DNA from: Bacteroidota bacterium
Lineage (GTDB): Bacteria > Bacteroidota > Bacteroidia > Bacteroidales > Paludibacteraceae
Length of the DNA: 6,948 bases
Reading direction: 5' to 3'
Assembly (NCBI GenBank): GCA_021804525.1
Contig: JAJZHJ010000072.1
Location: forward strand, 1 to 6,948
How positions within the stretch are numbered: position 1 is the stretch's first letter; every line of letters begins with the position of its first letter. The notes below the pieces were generated by a model. It ran no database searches, was not told the origin of the DNA, and worked only from the letters and a program-made list of their open reading frames with translations. Shown here piece after piece: positions 1 to 6,413 of this stretch. A program made the translations under genes and the position numbers.

Positions 1-1
1 T

Positions 2-1057
2 AGCATTCCAGAAACCATCGGGGAAGTTCGCAATTGGGATTACCGGTTTTGCTGGTTACGCGACGCTTCCATGGCTATAGATACCTTGTTGAAAATGGGG
101 CACAATCAAGCCGCCCGTCGTTTTTTGAATTATATCAAAGGAATTCTCCGTTCTAAGCACGACACTTTTCAAATTATGTATGGCATACGGGGTGAAAGAG
201 ATTTGATGGAAATCAGTCTCCCCCATTTAGCAGGATATAAAAACTCAAAACCGGTAAGAATCGGCAACAACGCTTTTAGCCAAAAGCAGAATGATGTTTT
301 TGGTTATGTATTGAATGTGATTCTTCAATATTACAAATTTTTCCCGGGCACATTGGACGAAATAGAAGAGATGTGGGAAATTGTGCGTAACCTTGTCCGA
401 ACCGTTTCATCTCAATGGGCGAAGCCTGATCAGGGAATTTGGGAAATACGAAATGAAGAAAAACACTTTGTCTTTTCAAAAGTCATGTGTTGGGTGGCAA
501 TGAACAGAGCTACTCAAATAGCCACATTACTTCATAAACCTTATTATGAAAAAAAATGGAGTAGCGTTGCCGCTGAAATTAAAGAGGACGTACTGACTAA
601 AGGATGGAAAGATGATTTGCAAACCTTTACTCAAACCTATTGCAACTCCGACCTCGACGCTTCGTTATTGCTCATGGCTGAATATGGATTTATTGATGCA
701 ACCGAGCCTAAATATCAAAAAACCGTTTTAGCATGCAAACAGGCACTCTATCATCAAGATTTAATGTATCGTTATGTCAATCACGACGATTTTGGGAAAC
801 CGACATCATCGTTCACCATTGGCACTTTCTGGTTAATTCAGGCGCTTTACCACATTGGCAGAAAAGAGGAAGCACAAGAAATTTTCGACAAACTCTTGAC
901 TTTTGGAAATCACGTAGGGCTTTTTAGCGAAGATATTGATTTTACGACCAAAAGACTTCTTGGTAATTTTCCGCAAGCCTATTCTCACTTAGCTTTGATC
1001 AACACGGCAACACTTTTCTCGAAAGAACGGATTATTTCAACGTTTATCAAGCCTTAA
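2..1057 (+). CDS. Glycoside hydrolase family 15 protein (glucoamylase/trehalase-like), 5'-partial
   Basis: The reading frame is open from the left edge, so the ATG at 71 is an internal Met and the gene starts upstream. 351 C-terminal residues are visible. They cover most of the GH15 (alpha/alpha)6-barrel catalytic domain; family members of this type are about 600 residues, with an N-terminal beta domain that would lie outside the window. Visible motifs in order are RNWDYRFCWLRDAS (visible residues 10-23), YGIRGERDL, PVRIGNNAFSQKQNDVFGYV, GIWEIRNEEKHFVFSKVMCW and the C-terminal LGNFPQAYSHLALIN. The Glu of GIWEIR (codon 443-445) fits the general acid, and the Glu of GLFSEDID (codon 929-931) fits the general base. 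The family is inverting and cleaves alpha-glucosidic bonds (glucoamylase, glucodextranase or trehalase). The trehalose-phosphate synthase gene 172 bp downstream makes trehalase a plausible activity, but that is inference. No signal peptide can be judged because the N-terminus is missing. Confidence 0.93.
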   Translation, partial: SIPETIGEVRNWDYRFCWLRDASMAIDTLLKMGHNQAARRFLNYIKGILRSKHDTFQIMYGIRGERDLMEISLPHLAGYKNSKPVRIGNNAFSQKQNDVFGYVLNVILQYYKFFPGTLDEIEEMWEIVRNLVRTVSSQWAKPDQGIWEIRNEEKHFVFSKVMCWVAMNRATQIATLLHKPYYEKKWSSVAAEIKEDVLTKGWKDDLQTFTQTYCNSDLDASLLLMAEYGFIDATEPKYQKTVLACKQALYHQDLMYRYVNHDDFGKPTSSFTIGTFWLIQALYHIGRKEEAQEIFDKLLTFGNHVGLFSEDIDFTTKRLLGNFPQAYSHLALINTATLFSKERIISTFIKP

Positions 1058-1229
1058 GTTTCGACGTTTTTGCTCCTACGTCTCCCAATTCAAGCCATTC
1101 ATCGCATCGTTTCGACTTGTAAATACCGAGACGCTGGTTCTTGGCATTGATTTACTTGATTTCTCTTTTATCTCCACGAAATACTATAAACATTACCATT
1201 TCGCTCATCTGCACTTCAAAAATAGAAAC
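1058..1229. other. Intergenic spacer between GH15 and TPS/TPP genes
   Basis: This 172-bp stretch has no supported gene. An open frame from 1141 runs into the TPS gene in another frame and looks like a shadow. I found no clean TAnnTTTG promoter element and no convincing terminator. There are only short dyads without a T-run: GACGT 1063-1067 with ACGTC 1078-1082, and a 5-bp CCGAG/CTTGG pair near 1127-1145. The last 20 bases before the TPS start are A-rich, which is usual for Bacteroidota translation leaders. The two genes may be co-transcribed or the second may have an unrecognised promoter. Confidence 0.5.
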
Positions 1230-3458
1230 ATGGAAAAGATCACACACATTGAACGATTGGTCATTGCCGCATATAGGCTTCCTTTTAAGATTACAAAAAC
1301 AAAAAAAGGGTATAGAGCTGTGCAAAATTCGGGCGGACTTGTTTCTGCTATATTAGCACTATCAGAGAATCTACAAAAAACTAAAAATGAGTTTATTAAC
1401 AGCAAGATTGTATGGGCTGGAATTGGAGATAATTTACCCGAAGTTACTTTTACCAACAAAATTGAAAATGAGCATTTTGATATTATTCCCGTAGAAATAC
1501 CTCAGCGAACCAATGAGCTATTTTATGGCGGTTTTTGCAACGATCTTCTATGGCCATTATTTCACTATTTCCCAACCTATTGTGTTTTTGATGATGCATA
1601 TTATGAAGCCTATCAAGATGCCAACGCGCGATTTTGCGACGAATTGATCAAAATTATCAAACCAGGTGATTTCATCTGGATTCACGACTACCAACTGCTC
1701 TTGCTGCCCGAAATGCTTCGTCAAAGAGCGCCAGATGTAACTATTGGATTCTTTCTCCATATTCCTTTTCCGTCGTTTGAACTGTTTAGATTATTGCCAC
1801 GTGAATGGCGCAAGGCAATAATCAATGGTATGTTGGGGGCCGATTTACTTGGATTTCACATAAACGATTATGCCCAACATTTTATCAAATGCGTCAAAAG
1901 AACCACCAGTTTTGAATGTCGCCAAAATATCATTTACACACATCATAAATTGGTGAAAGCAGAAGCATTTCCCATTGGCATCGACTTTGAAAAATTTAAC
2001 AGCGCTTGTCTCAGCAAAAAAACCGTTACGGTAAAGCTAAAAGTAAAAAAGATATTATCAGGGCAAAAACTGATTTTTTCCGTCGATCGCCTCGATTATT
2101 CAAAAGGACTCCTGTCGAGACTTGCAGGCTACGAAGTCTTTCTTGAAAAGTATCCTCAATGGCATGGCAAAGTGATGTTTAACTTTGTGGTGGTTCCATC
2201 ACGCGATCACATCAAAAAATACAAAGAGATGAAAAAGGAAATTGAATCTATGGTGGGACGCATCAACGGAAAATATAGTTCGTTGTCGTGGCGTCCCATT
2301 GTTTATCAATACAAATCTCTTTCATTCAACGAACTCGTTGCTCTTTACGATTTGAGTGATGTCGGACTGATCACTCCCCTACGCGACGGCATGAACCTCG
2401 TTGCCAAAGAATATGTAGCTTGTCAAGTGACAAATGAAGGCGTTCTAATATTAAGTGAAATGGCTGGCGCTGCCGACGAATTAAGCGAGGCTATTCTTAT
2501 TAATCCATTCGATCACAATGAAATGGCCGAAGTTATTGCAAAAGCGCTCACCATGAATCCGACTGAAAAACATGAACGCCTCGAAAAAATGAAACATCGG
2601 ATTATGCAATATAATGTGTTTACATGGGCATTCGATTTTTTCAATCAAACCTTTGATATTAAGAAGCAACAACATACCATGGCAACAACTTTCATCGAAG
2701 ATGTTATTACTAAACAAATCGTCTCTGATTACAAAAAGGCACAACATAGAACCCTGTTTCTCGATTACGACGGCACATTAGTGCCTTTTGCCAAATTGCC
2801 CGAATTAGCCACCATCCACCAGAACACGTTGAAAGTGATTCGTCAATTATCTATAGATCAAAAAAATCAGATAATCATCATTAGTGGAAGAGATAAAGAG
2901 TTTTTAGATCAACAATTTGCCAATACTAACGTCACATTGGTAGCCGAGCATGGTTATTTTATTAAAGTAGCCGGAAAAGAATGGGAATCAACAATCAAAT
3001 CTGACATGGCATGGAAAGAGACCATCAGACCTATCCTTACAGAATTTGTCGATCGCTGCAATGGCACGTTTATTGAAGAGAAAACAGGCAGCTTAGCATG
3101 GCATTACCGAAATGCAAATTCTGAAAATGCCAAGGTACGGCTTCACGAATTACGCGACAGATTGGCTGAATTAATTCGCCACAAAACAGACTTTGAGATA
3201 CTCGAAGGACATAAAGTCTTAGAAATTAAAAGTGGTAGATATGACAAAGGAGAAGCCGCTAAATCCTTATTAAAACCAAATCACTCCGATTTTATATTCG
3301 CAGCAGGCGACGACCGTACCGATGAATTCTTATTCAAGATACTGCCAGAAAACACATACACCATCCGCATTGGGTCAAGCCCTTCATTAGCGAAATACAA
3401 CATTACGAGCATCCCTCTCCTGTTGAAATTGCTGAAAGAACTGGCTGCTTCCGTCTAA
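1230..3458 (+). CDS. Bifunctional trehalose-6-phosphate synthase / trehalose-6-phosphate phosphatase (OtsA-OtsB fusion)
   Basis: This cytoplasmic enzyme of 742 residues makes trehalose in two steps: UDP-glucose plus glucose-6-phosphate gives trehalose-6-phosphate, which is then dephosphorylated. Residues 1-470 form the GT20 synthase domain (OtsA-like). It has the N-terminal glycine loop (NSGGL, 33-37), LWPLFHYF, WIHDYQLLLLPE with His152, GFFLHIPFPS, DRLDYSKG with Arg287 and Lys292, and PLRDGMNLVAKEY with Asp386, Asn389 and Glu394. The spacing of these donor-binding residues matches E. coli OtsA. After a linker of about 35 residues, residues 505-742 form an OtsB-like HAD phosphatase. It has motif I DYDGT (nucleophile Asp512, acid/base Asp514), ISGRD (Ser552), YDKGEA (Lys673) and GDDRTDE (693-699). 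Both halves therefore look catalytically complete. The ATG at 1230 puts the glycine loop at the usual distance from the N-terminus and follows an A-rich leader. UDP-glucose as donor is assumed from the family. It lies downstream of the GH15 gene in the same direction. Confidence 0.96.
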   Translation: MEKITHIERLVIAAYRLPFKITKTKKGYRAVQNSGGLVSAILALSENLQKTKNEFINSKIVWAGIGDNLPEVTFTNKIENEHFDIIPVEIPQRTNELFYGGFCNDLLWPLFHYFPTYCVFDDAYYEAYQDANARFCDELIKIIKPGDFIWIHDYQLLLLPEMLRQRAPDVTIGFFLHIPFPSFELFRLLPREWRKAIINGMLGADLLGFHINDYAQHFIKCVKRTTSFECRQNIIYTHHKLVKAEAFPIGIDFEKFNSACLSKKTVTVKLKVKKILSGQKLIFSVDRLDYSKGLLSRLAGYEVFLEKYPQWHGKVMFNFVVVPSRDHIKKYKEMKKEIESMVGRINGKYSSLSWRPIVYQYKSLSFNELVALYDLSDVGLITPLRDGMNLVAKEYVACQVTNEGVLILSEMAGAADELSEAILINPFDHNEMAEVIAKALTMNPTEKHERLEKMKHRIMQYNVFTWAFDFFNQTFDIKKQQHTMATTFIEDVITKQIVSDYKKAQHRTLFLDYDGTLVPFAKLPELATIHQNTLKVIRQLSIDQKNQIIIISGRDKEFLDQQFANTNVTLVAEHGYFIKVAGKEWESTIKSDMAWKETIRPILTEFVDRCNGTFIEEKTGSLAWHYRNANSENAKVRLHELRDRLAELIRHKTDFEILEGHKVLEIKSGRYDKGEAAKSLLKPNHSDFIFAAGDDRTDEFLFKILPENTYTIRIGSSPSLAKYNITSIPLLLKLLKELAASV

Positions 3459-3599
3459 CATCTATAACAACAGGAAACGCAAAGAAGGGAAGCGATAAAT
3501 CGAAGTATCACATCTGTTTATTACCAATACAGCGTTTTACATGATGGCTTTTCGAGGAAGGGGAAATGCGTAACCGATGGTATTCTGCATCGATTATTG

Positions 3600-3607
3600 T
3601 ATCTTTG
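3600..3607 (+). promoter_or_regulatory. Candidate Bacteroidota -7 promoter element (TATCTTTG) for ruvX
   Basis: TATCTTTG matches the Bacteroidota housekeeping -7 consensus TAnnTTTG exactly. It lies 24 bp before the ruvX start chosen here, predicting a short leader of about 20 nt. No good TTTG-type -33 element is seen 19-21 bp upstream, so the call rests on one box. The same octamer precedes the tRNA at 6276. Confidence 0.5.
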
Positions 3608-3631
3608 TACCCTAATTTTAATCAAGAAGTT

Positions 3632-4045
3632 ATGGGCAGAGTTTTAGCCATCGACTATGGACAAAAGCGCGTAGGTATTGCCGTAACGGACATTTTGCAA
3701 ATCACAGCCAATGGGTTGACTACTGTTCCAGTAGCGCAAATATTCGACTTTTTGACTAATTATTTTGCTACCGAACCTGTCGATACCGTTGTAATCGGAC
3801 TGCCTAAACAAATGAACAACCAGCTTTCAGATTCCATGCGATTTATCACCCCTTTTGTCAATGGATTTAAGAAACACTTTCCTGATACACCAATGGTGAT
3901 GTACGACGAACGCTTCACTTCTATGCTGGCACATCAAGCTATGATTGATGGCGGATTAAAAAAGAAAGAGCGCCAAAACAAAGCATTAGTCGATCAAATC
4001 AGCGCTACCATATTACTCCAATCGTATCTCGAAAGCAAACGATAA
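3632..4045 (+). CDS. ruvX: RuvX/YqgF family putative Holliday junction resolvase / pre-16S rRNA nuclease
   Basis: This 137-residue RNase H-fold nuclease of the YqgF family matches the usual family length of about 135-140. The family is linked to 16S rRNA 5'-end maturation and has been proposed as a Holliday-junction resolvase. Visible motifs are MGRVLAIDYGQKRVGIAVTD at the N-terminus (catalytic Asp8), VVIGLPKQ (55-60 region), YDERFTS with Glu93, and VDQISATILLQSYL with Asp121. Together these supply the expected acidic triad. An in-frame ATG at 3566 would add 22 residues with no family resemblance. That ATG follows a purine-rich stretch (GAGGAAGGGGAA), but the candidate promoter at 3600-3607 lies inside the extension, so 3632 is preferred. 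It is the first gene of the ruvX-def-lptE-unknown-secG run, 53 bp before def. Confidence 0.93.
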   Translation: MGRVLAIDYGQKRVGIAVTDILQITANGLTTVPVAQIFDFLTNYFATEPVDTVVIGLPKQMNNQLSDSMRFITPFVNGFKKHFPDTPMVMYDERFTSMLAHQAMIDGGLKKKERQNKALVDQISATILLQSYLESKR

Positions 4046-4098
4046 ATAAATAACGATTTCAAAACATCAAAAGTTAAACACAAATTCAACTCAGTGAT

Positions 4099-4653
4099 AT
4101 GATATATCCTATTTATACTTACGGACAACCTGTTTTACGCAAAGTAGCAAATTCAATTGATACCACATACCCAAACCTTAAAGAAGTGATTGACAATATG
4201 GTCGATACTTTAGCGCATGCCGACGGCATTGGGCTGGCTGCCCCTCAGGTAGGACTTGGAATTCGCCTCATTATAATTGATCTATCATTACTTGTCGACG
4301 TGAAACCTGATCTGAAGGATTTCAAACGCATCTTCATCAACCCCGAAATCATTGAAAAAAGTGGTGATAACATTACTGAGGAAGAAGGATGTCTCAGCGT
4401 ACCAGGCATTCACGAAATGGTACCTCGGTTCAATCACATCGTGATCCGCTATATGGATCCGGATTTCGTAGAACATACCGAAACACACGATGGCTATATT
4501 GCCCGTGTGATACAGCATGAATACGATCACATTGAAGGACATCTCTTTATCGATCACATTTCGCCCATTCGTCGCCAACTGATTCAAGGGAAACTAAACA
4601 GCATTTTGAAAGGCACCACGAAATGTGCCTATAAAATCAAAGCAGTGAAATGA
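4099..4653 (+). CDS. def: Peptide deformylase
   Basis: This 184-residue cytoplasmic metalloenzyme removes the N-formyl group from the initiator methionine of nascent proteins. All three family motifs are intact: GIGLAAPQVG (residues 43-52), EEGCLSVPG with metal ligand Cys98, and QHEYDHIEG with metal ligands His140 and His144 and catalytic Glu141. The length fits bacterial deformylases. The N-terminus MIYPIYTYGQPVLR is the typical start, so the ATG at 4099 is well supported although its leader (CTCAGTGAT) has no strong Shine-Dalgarno. It follows ruvX, a pairing I recall from other Bacteroidota genomes. Its stop overlaps the lptE start by four bases (ATGA), suggesting translational coupling. 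Confidence 0.97.
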   Translation: MIYPIYTYGQPVLRKVANSIDTTYPNLKEVIDNMVDTLAHADGIGLAAPQVGLGIRLIIIDLSLLVDVKPDLKDFKRIFINPEIIEKSGDNITEEEGCLSVPGIHEMVPRFNHIVIRYMDPDFVEHTETHDGYIARVIQHEYDHIEGHLFIDHISPIRRQLIQGKLNSILKGTTKCAYKIKAVK

Positions 4654-5192
4654 AAAAGAACAGTTTTATCACAACTACCGACTACCGACTGCCGGTCATC
4701 TTACTTGGCCTGCTCATTGCCTTAACAATTGTCTCCTGTTCGCTATCGTACAAGTTCAATGGGTCGTCTATTGACTATTCAAAGATTAAAACTATTACCA
4801 TTGCCAATTTTCCCAACAATGCGCCGTTGGTGTATCCACCCTTAGCTTCAAATTTCAACGATGCACTCCAAAATATTTTTGCTCAACGCACCAAATTACG
4901 ACCGGTTAGTCGCAATGGCGATTTACAAATAGAAGGGGAAATAACCGGTTACGATTTAACGCCGTTAGCTATTCAAACTAGTGGAATAGCCGGGGAAACA
5001 CGACTGACGTTAACAATCAAAGTCCATTTTACCAACACAAAAGACGACAAAGCAAGCTTCGATACTTCTTTTTCGGCTTCGCAAACATTTGCAAGCAACC
5101 TGATGTTGAACCAGGTTCAAGATCAACTTTTGCAGGTAATGATTAAAGAATTAACTGAAGATATTTATAACCAGACCGTTGCAAAATGGTAA
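4650..5192 (+). CDS. lptE: LptE-family outer-membrane LPS-assembly lipoprotein
   Basis: This 180-residue lipoprotein is predicted to be the outer-membrane partner of LptD in the final step of lipopolysaccharide transport. The N-terminus has Lys2-Lys3, a hydrophobic stretch (residues 14-28) and a lipobox IVSC with the lipidated Cys30 followed by Ser31, so it is processed by signal peptidase II. The signal region is slightly long because about ten polar residues precede the hydrophobic core. The mature part (SYKFNGSSIDYSKIKTITI, NAPLVYPPLASNFNDAL, LQIEGEITGYDLTPLAI) resembles the Bacteroidota LptE family. This family is only distantly related to the proteobacterial LptE. The start overlaps the def stop by 4 bp, and the next gene begins 11 bp after the stop. 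The family call comes from sequence resemblance and from the neighbouring secG, and I am fairly sure of it. Confidence 0.85.
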   Translation: MKKNSFITTTDYRLPVILLGLLIALTIVSCSLSYKFNGSSIDYSKIKTITIANFPNNAPLVYPPLASNFNDALQNIFAQRTKLRPVSRNGDLQIEGEITGYDLTPLAIQTSGIAGETRLTLTIKVHFTNTKDDKASFDTSFSASQTFASNLMLNQVQDQLLQVMIKELTEDIYNQTVAKW

Positions 5193-5203
5193 TGTGATCG
5201 ATC

Positions 5204-5848
5204 ATGACCAAGGAAGAACTTATCACATGGATGAACCATCCGGAGACCCTGCGAGAAAAGCAGGTCGCCGAATTACGGGAAATGTGTGATGTTTATCCCT
5301 ATTTTAGTATCACGCGGATGCTTTGGCTCAAAAGTCTTCAAAACACGCATGACGTACGTTTTGAACGAGAAACACGGCGCACAGCAACCTATTGTGTTGA
5401 TCGACGTAAACTCTATTATTTGCTGTTTCCCGAGGAGAAAATTATTCAGGCAAAATATCAACAGGCTCCCCAACCTGCACTCTACAATGCCTTCGGAAAC
5501 GACTACTTAACATTACAATCGATTGATTCAGACAACCACCCTGAAGAATCGTTGAAAAGCTTAGCTCAAAAATTGCGTGAAGCAAGACAACAAGCAAAAG
5601 AAAACACAATGCAACATGAAATCGTTTCAAATTCTGACTCTACAGAAATACCCAATCTGACGGTACAGACAAACGAAACGACCTTATACACGGAAGAAAT
5701 GGCCATTGCACTGATCAAACAAAAGCACTATGCCGAAGCCCTGAAAATATTACATGCCATACGTTTGAATATTCCGGAAAAAAGTGTTTACTTTGCAGAT
5801 CAAATTCGTTTCCTTGAAAAAATTATAGCAATTATTCATAAATCATAG
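5204..5848 (+). CDS. Uncharacterised protein with C-terminal TPR-like region, between lptE and secG
   Basis: I do not recognise a named function for this 214-residue protein. There is no signal peptide or membrane segment, so it is probably cytoplasmic. Residues 1-80 look like a compact helical domain rich in charged and aromatic residues (VYPYFSITRMLWLKSLQ, DRRKLYYLLFPEE). Residues 85-160 are polar and Gln/Asn/Thr/Ser-rich, probably a flexible linker with a short charged helix at about 115-135. Residues 163-205 (EEMAIALIKQKHYAEALKIL, then NIPEKSVYFADQIRFLEKI) resemble a single tetratricopeptide-like helical hairpin plus a capping helix. From memory, a short protein with this type of C-terminus often sits between lptE and secG in Bacteroidota. 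The gene begins 11 bp after lptE and ends 4 bp before secG, so it is almost certainly co-transcribed with them. A role in envelope assembly or secretion is guilt by association only. Confidence 0.85.
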   Translation: MTKEELITWMNHPETLREKQVAELREMCDVYPYFSITRMLWLKSLQNTHDVRFERETRRTATYCVDRRKLYYLLFPEEKIIQAKYQQAPQPALYNAFGNDYLTLQSIDSDNHPEESLKSLAQKLREARQQAKENTMQHEIVSNSDSTEIPNLTVQTNETTLYTEEMAIALIKQKHYAEALKILHAIRLNIPEKSVYFADQIRFLEKIIAIIHKS

Positions 5849-5852
5849 ACCT

Positions 5853-6221
5853 ATGTATACGTTAGCAATCATTCTGATTGTCTTGGCTTCGATCCTTTTA
5901 GTGCTGGTAGTATTAGTCCAAAACTCCAAAGGAGGCGGTTTAGTCTCCGGTTTCTCATCATCCAATCAAATTATGGGGGTTCGCAAGACGACCGATTTCT
6001 TGGAAAAATCGACATGGACACTTGCCGGTGTCATTGTTTTATTCGCTATCGTTTCAACAGGTACAGTAGAAAAACAATCATCACAAACAACATCTCCAAT
6101 TCCTGAAGGGGCAGCGGCTGCACAACAACAAGAAGCTTCTAAAACGGCTATGCCGAATTTTAACGAAACGTCAAAACCTCAACAGCAACAGCCACAAAAA
6201 CCTACGCCTCCGGCACAGTAA
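5853..6221 (+). CDS. secG: Preprotein translocase subunit SecG
   Basis: This 122-residue inner-membrane protein is the accessory subunit of the SecYEG channel that exports unfolded proteins. It has the expected layout: TM1 at about residues 3-22, the family signature LVQNSKGGGL (21-30), a glycine/serine-rich loop (VSGFSSSNQIMGVRKTTDFL), and TM2 at about 54-70 (TWTLAGVIVLFAIVSTG). From about residue 72 to the end there is a polar low-complexity tail rich in Gln, Pro, Ala, Ser and Thr, with runs such as AAAAQQQ and PQQQQPQKPTPP. SecG orthologues commonly vary in this tail. The start lies 4 bp after the preceding stop and has no Shine-Dalgarno, so translation probably depends on coupling. It is the last gene of the run. 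Confidence 0.95.
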   Translation: MYTLAIILIVLASILLVLVVLVQNSKGGGLVSGFSSSNQIMGVRKTTDFLEKSTWTLAGVIVLFAIVSTGTVEKQSSQTTSPIPEGAAAAQQQEASKTAMPNFNETSKPQQQQPQKPTPPAQ

Positions 6222-6250
6222 TTTGAAAAAGAGCTGTCGTCGTGATAGTA

Positions 6251-6277
6251 TAAAGTGATTTCAGAAAAATCATTTTA
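6251..6277 (+). terminator. Candidate AT-rich hairpin after secG (possible weak terminator)
   Basis: TAAAGTGATTT (6251-6261) and AAATCATTTTA (6267-6277) can form an 11-bp stem with one G-U pair and a CAGAA loop, followed by TCTTTG. It lies 29 bp after the secG stop, so it could end the operon. The stem has only one G-C pair and the region is AT-rich, so it may be fortuitous. It runs into the -7 element of the tRNA promoter. Confidence 0.35.
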
Positions 6278-6283
6278 TCTTTG
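6276..6283 (+). promoter_or_regulatory. Candidate Bacteroidota -7 promoter element (TATCTTTG) for tRNA-Pro
   Basis: This is an exact match to TAnnTTTG, ending 13 bp before the mature tRNA 5' end, so transcription would begin a few bases before the tRNA. That is the position expected for a short-leader tRNA transcript. No clear TTTG -33 box is present at 19-21 bp upstream. The octamer is identical to the one before ruvX. Confidence 0.6.
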
Positions 6284-6296
6284 CAACGCAAACAAT

Positions 6297-6370
6297 CGGG
6301 GTGTAGCACAGTTGGCTAGCGCGCCACGTTCGGGACGTGGAGGTCGGAAGTTCGAGTCTTCTCACCCCGA
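6297..6370 (+). tRNA. tRNA-Pro (anticodon CGG)
   Basis: The 74-nt sequence folds as a complete cloverleaf. The acceptor stem is CGGGGTG (6297-6303) with CACCCCG (6363-6369) and discriminator A6370. The D arm is GCAC/GCGC with an AGTTGGCTA loop and one A-C mismatch. The anticodon stem is CCACG/CGTGG with loop TTCGGGA, giving anticodon CGG at 6331-6333, which reads CCG codons. G37 follows the anticodon, as expected for proline tRNAs. The T arm is GGAAG/CTTCT with loop TTCGAGT. The 3' CCA is not encoded (the next bases are CAT), so it must be added by nucleotidyltransferase. Confidence 0.96.
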
Positions 6371-6371
6371 C

Positions 6372-6413
6372 ATAATAAAGCCTGTGGATCGGAAGATTTA
6401 CAGGCTTTATTAT
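6372..6413 (+). terminator. Strong hairpin terminator immediately after tRNA-Pro
   Basis: ATAATAAAGCCTGT (6372-6385) and ACAGGCTTTATTAT (6400-6413) are perfect 14-bp inverted repeats. The stem can extend inward through two G-U pairs, A-U, U-A and C-G, closed by a GGAA tetraloop of the GNRA class (6391-6394). The 3' arm itself is T-rich, as in intrinsic terminators, although no long uninterrupted T-run follows. Its position one base after the tRNA suggests it ends the tRNA transcript. By symmetry it could work in both directions. Confidence 0.8.

Noticed and set aside
71..73. ATG at 71 as the start of the GH15 gene
   Set aside because: The frame is open to the left edge and encodes the conserved RNWDYRFCWLRDAS motif immediately upstream of this Met.
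1058..1116. Repeated GTTTCGAC at 1058-1065 and 1109-1116
   Set aside because: Only two 8-bp copies, with irregular context; expected by chance and not a repeat array.
1127..1145. CCGAG/CTTGG hairpin after the GH15 gene as a terminator
   Set aside because: Only a 5-bp stem with a G-U pair, a 9-nt loop and no following T-run.
1141..1356. A 71-codon + strand open frame across the GH15-TPS spacer
   Set aside because: It overlaps the TPS N-terminus in another frame, shows no recognisable domain, and has no ribosome binding site or promoter.
2481..2747. An 88-codon minus-strand open frame inside the TPS/TPP gene
   Set aside because: It is wholly opposite a well-conserved coding region and has no independent support.
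4288..4587. A 99-codon minus-strand open frame inside def
   Set aside because: It lies opposite the conserved deformylase motifs and resembles no family; it is an antisense shadow.
6297..6413. tRNA-Pro as an integration (attachment) site for a mobile element
   Set aside because: No integrase, no duplicated tRNA 3' end and no phage-like genes are visible; the downstream gene is a metabolic reductase.
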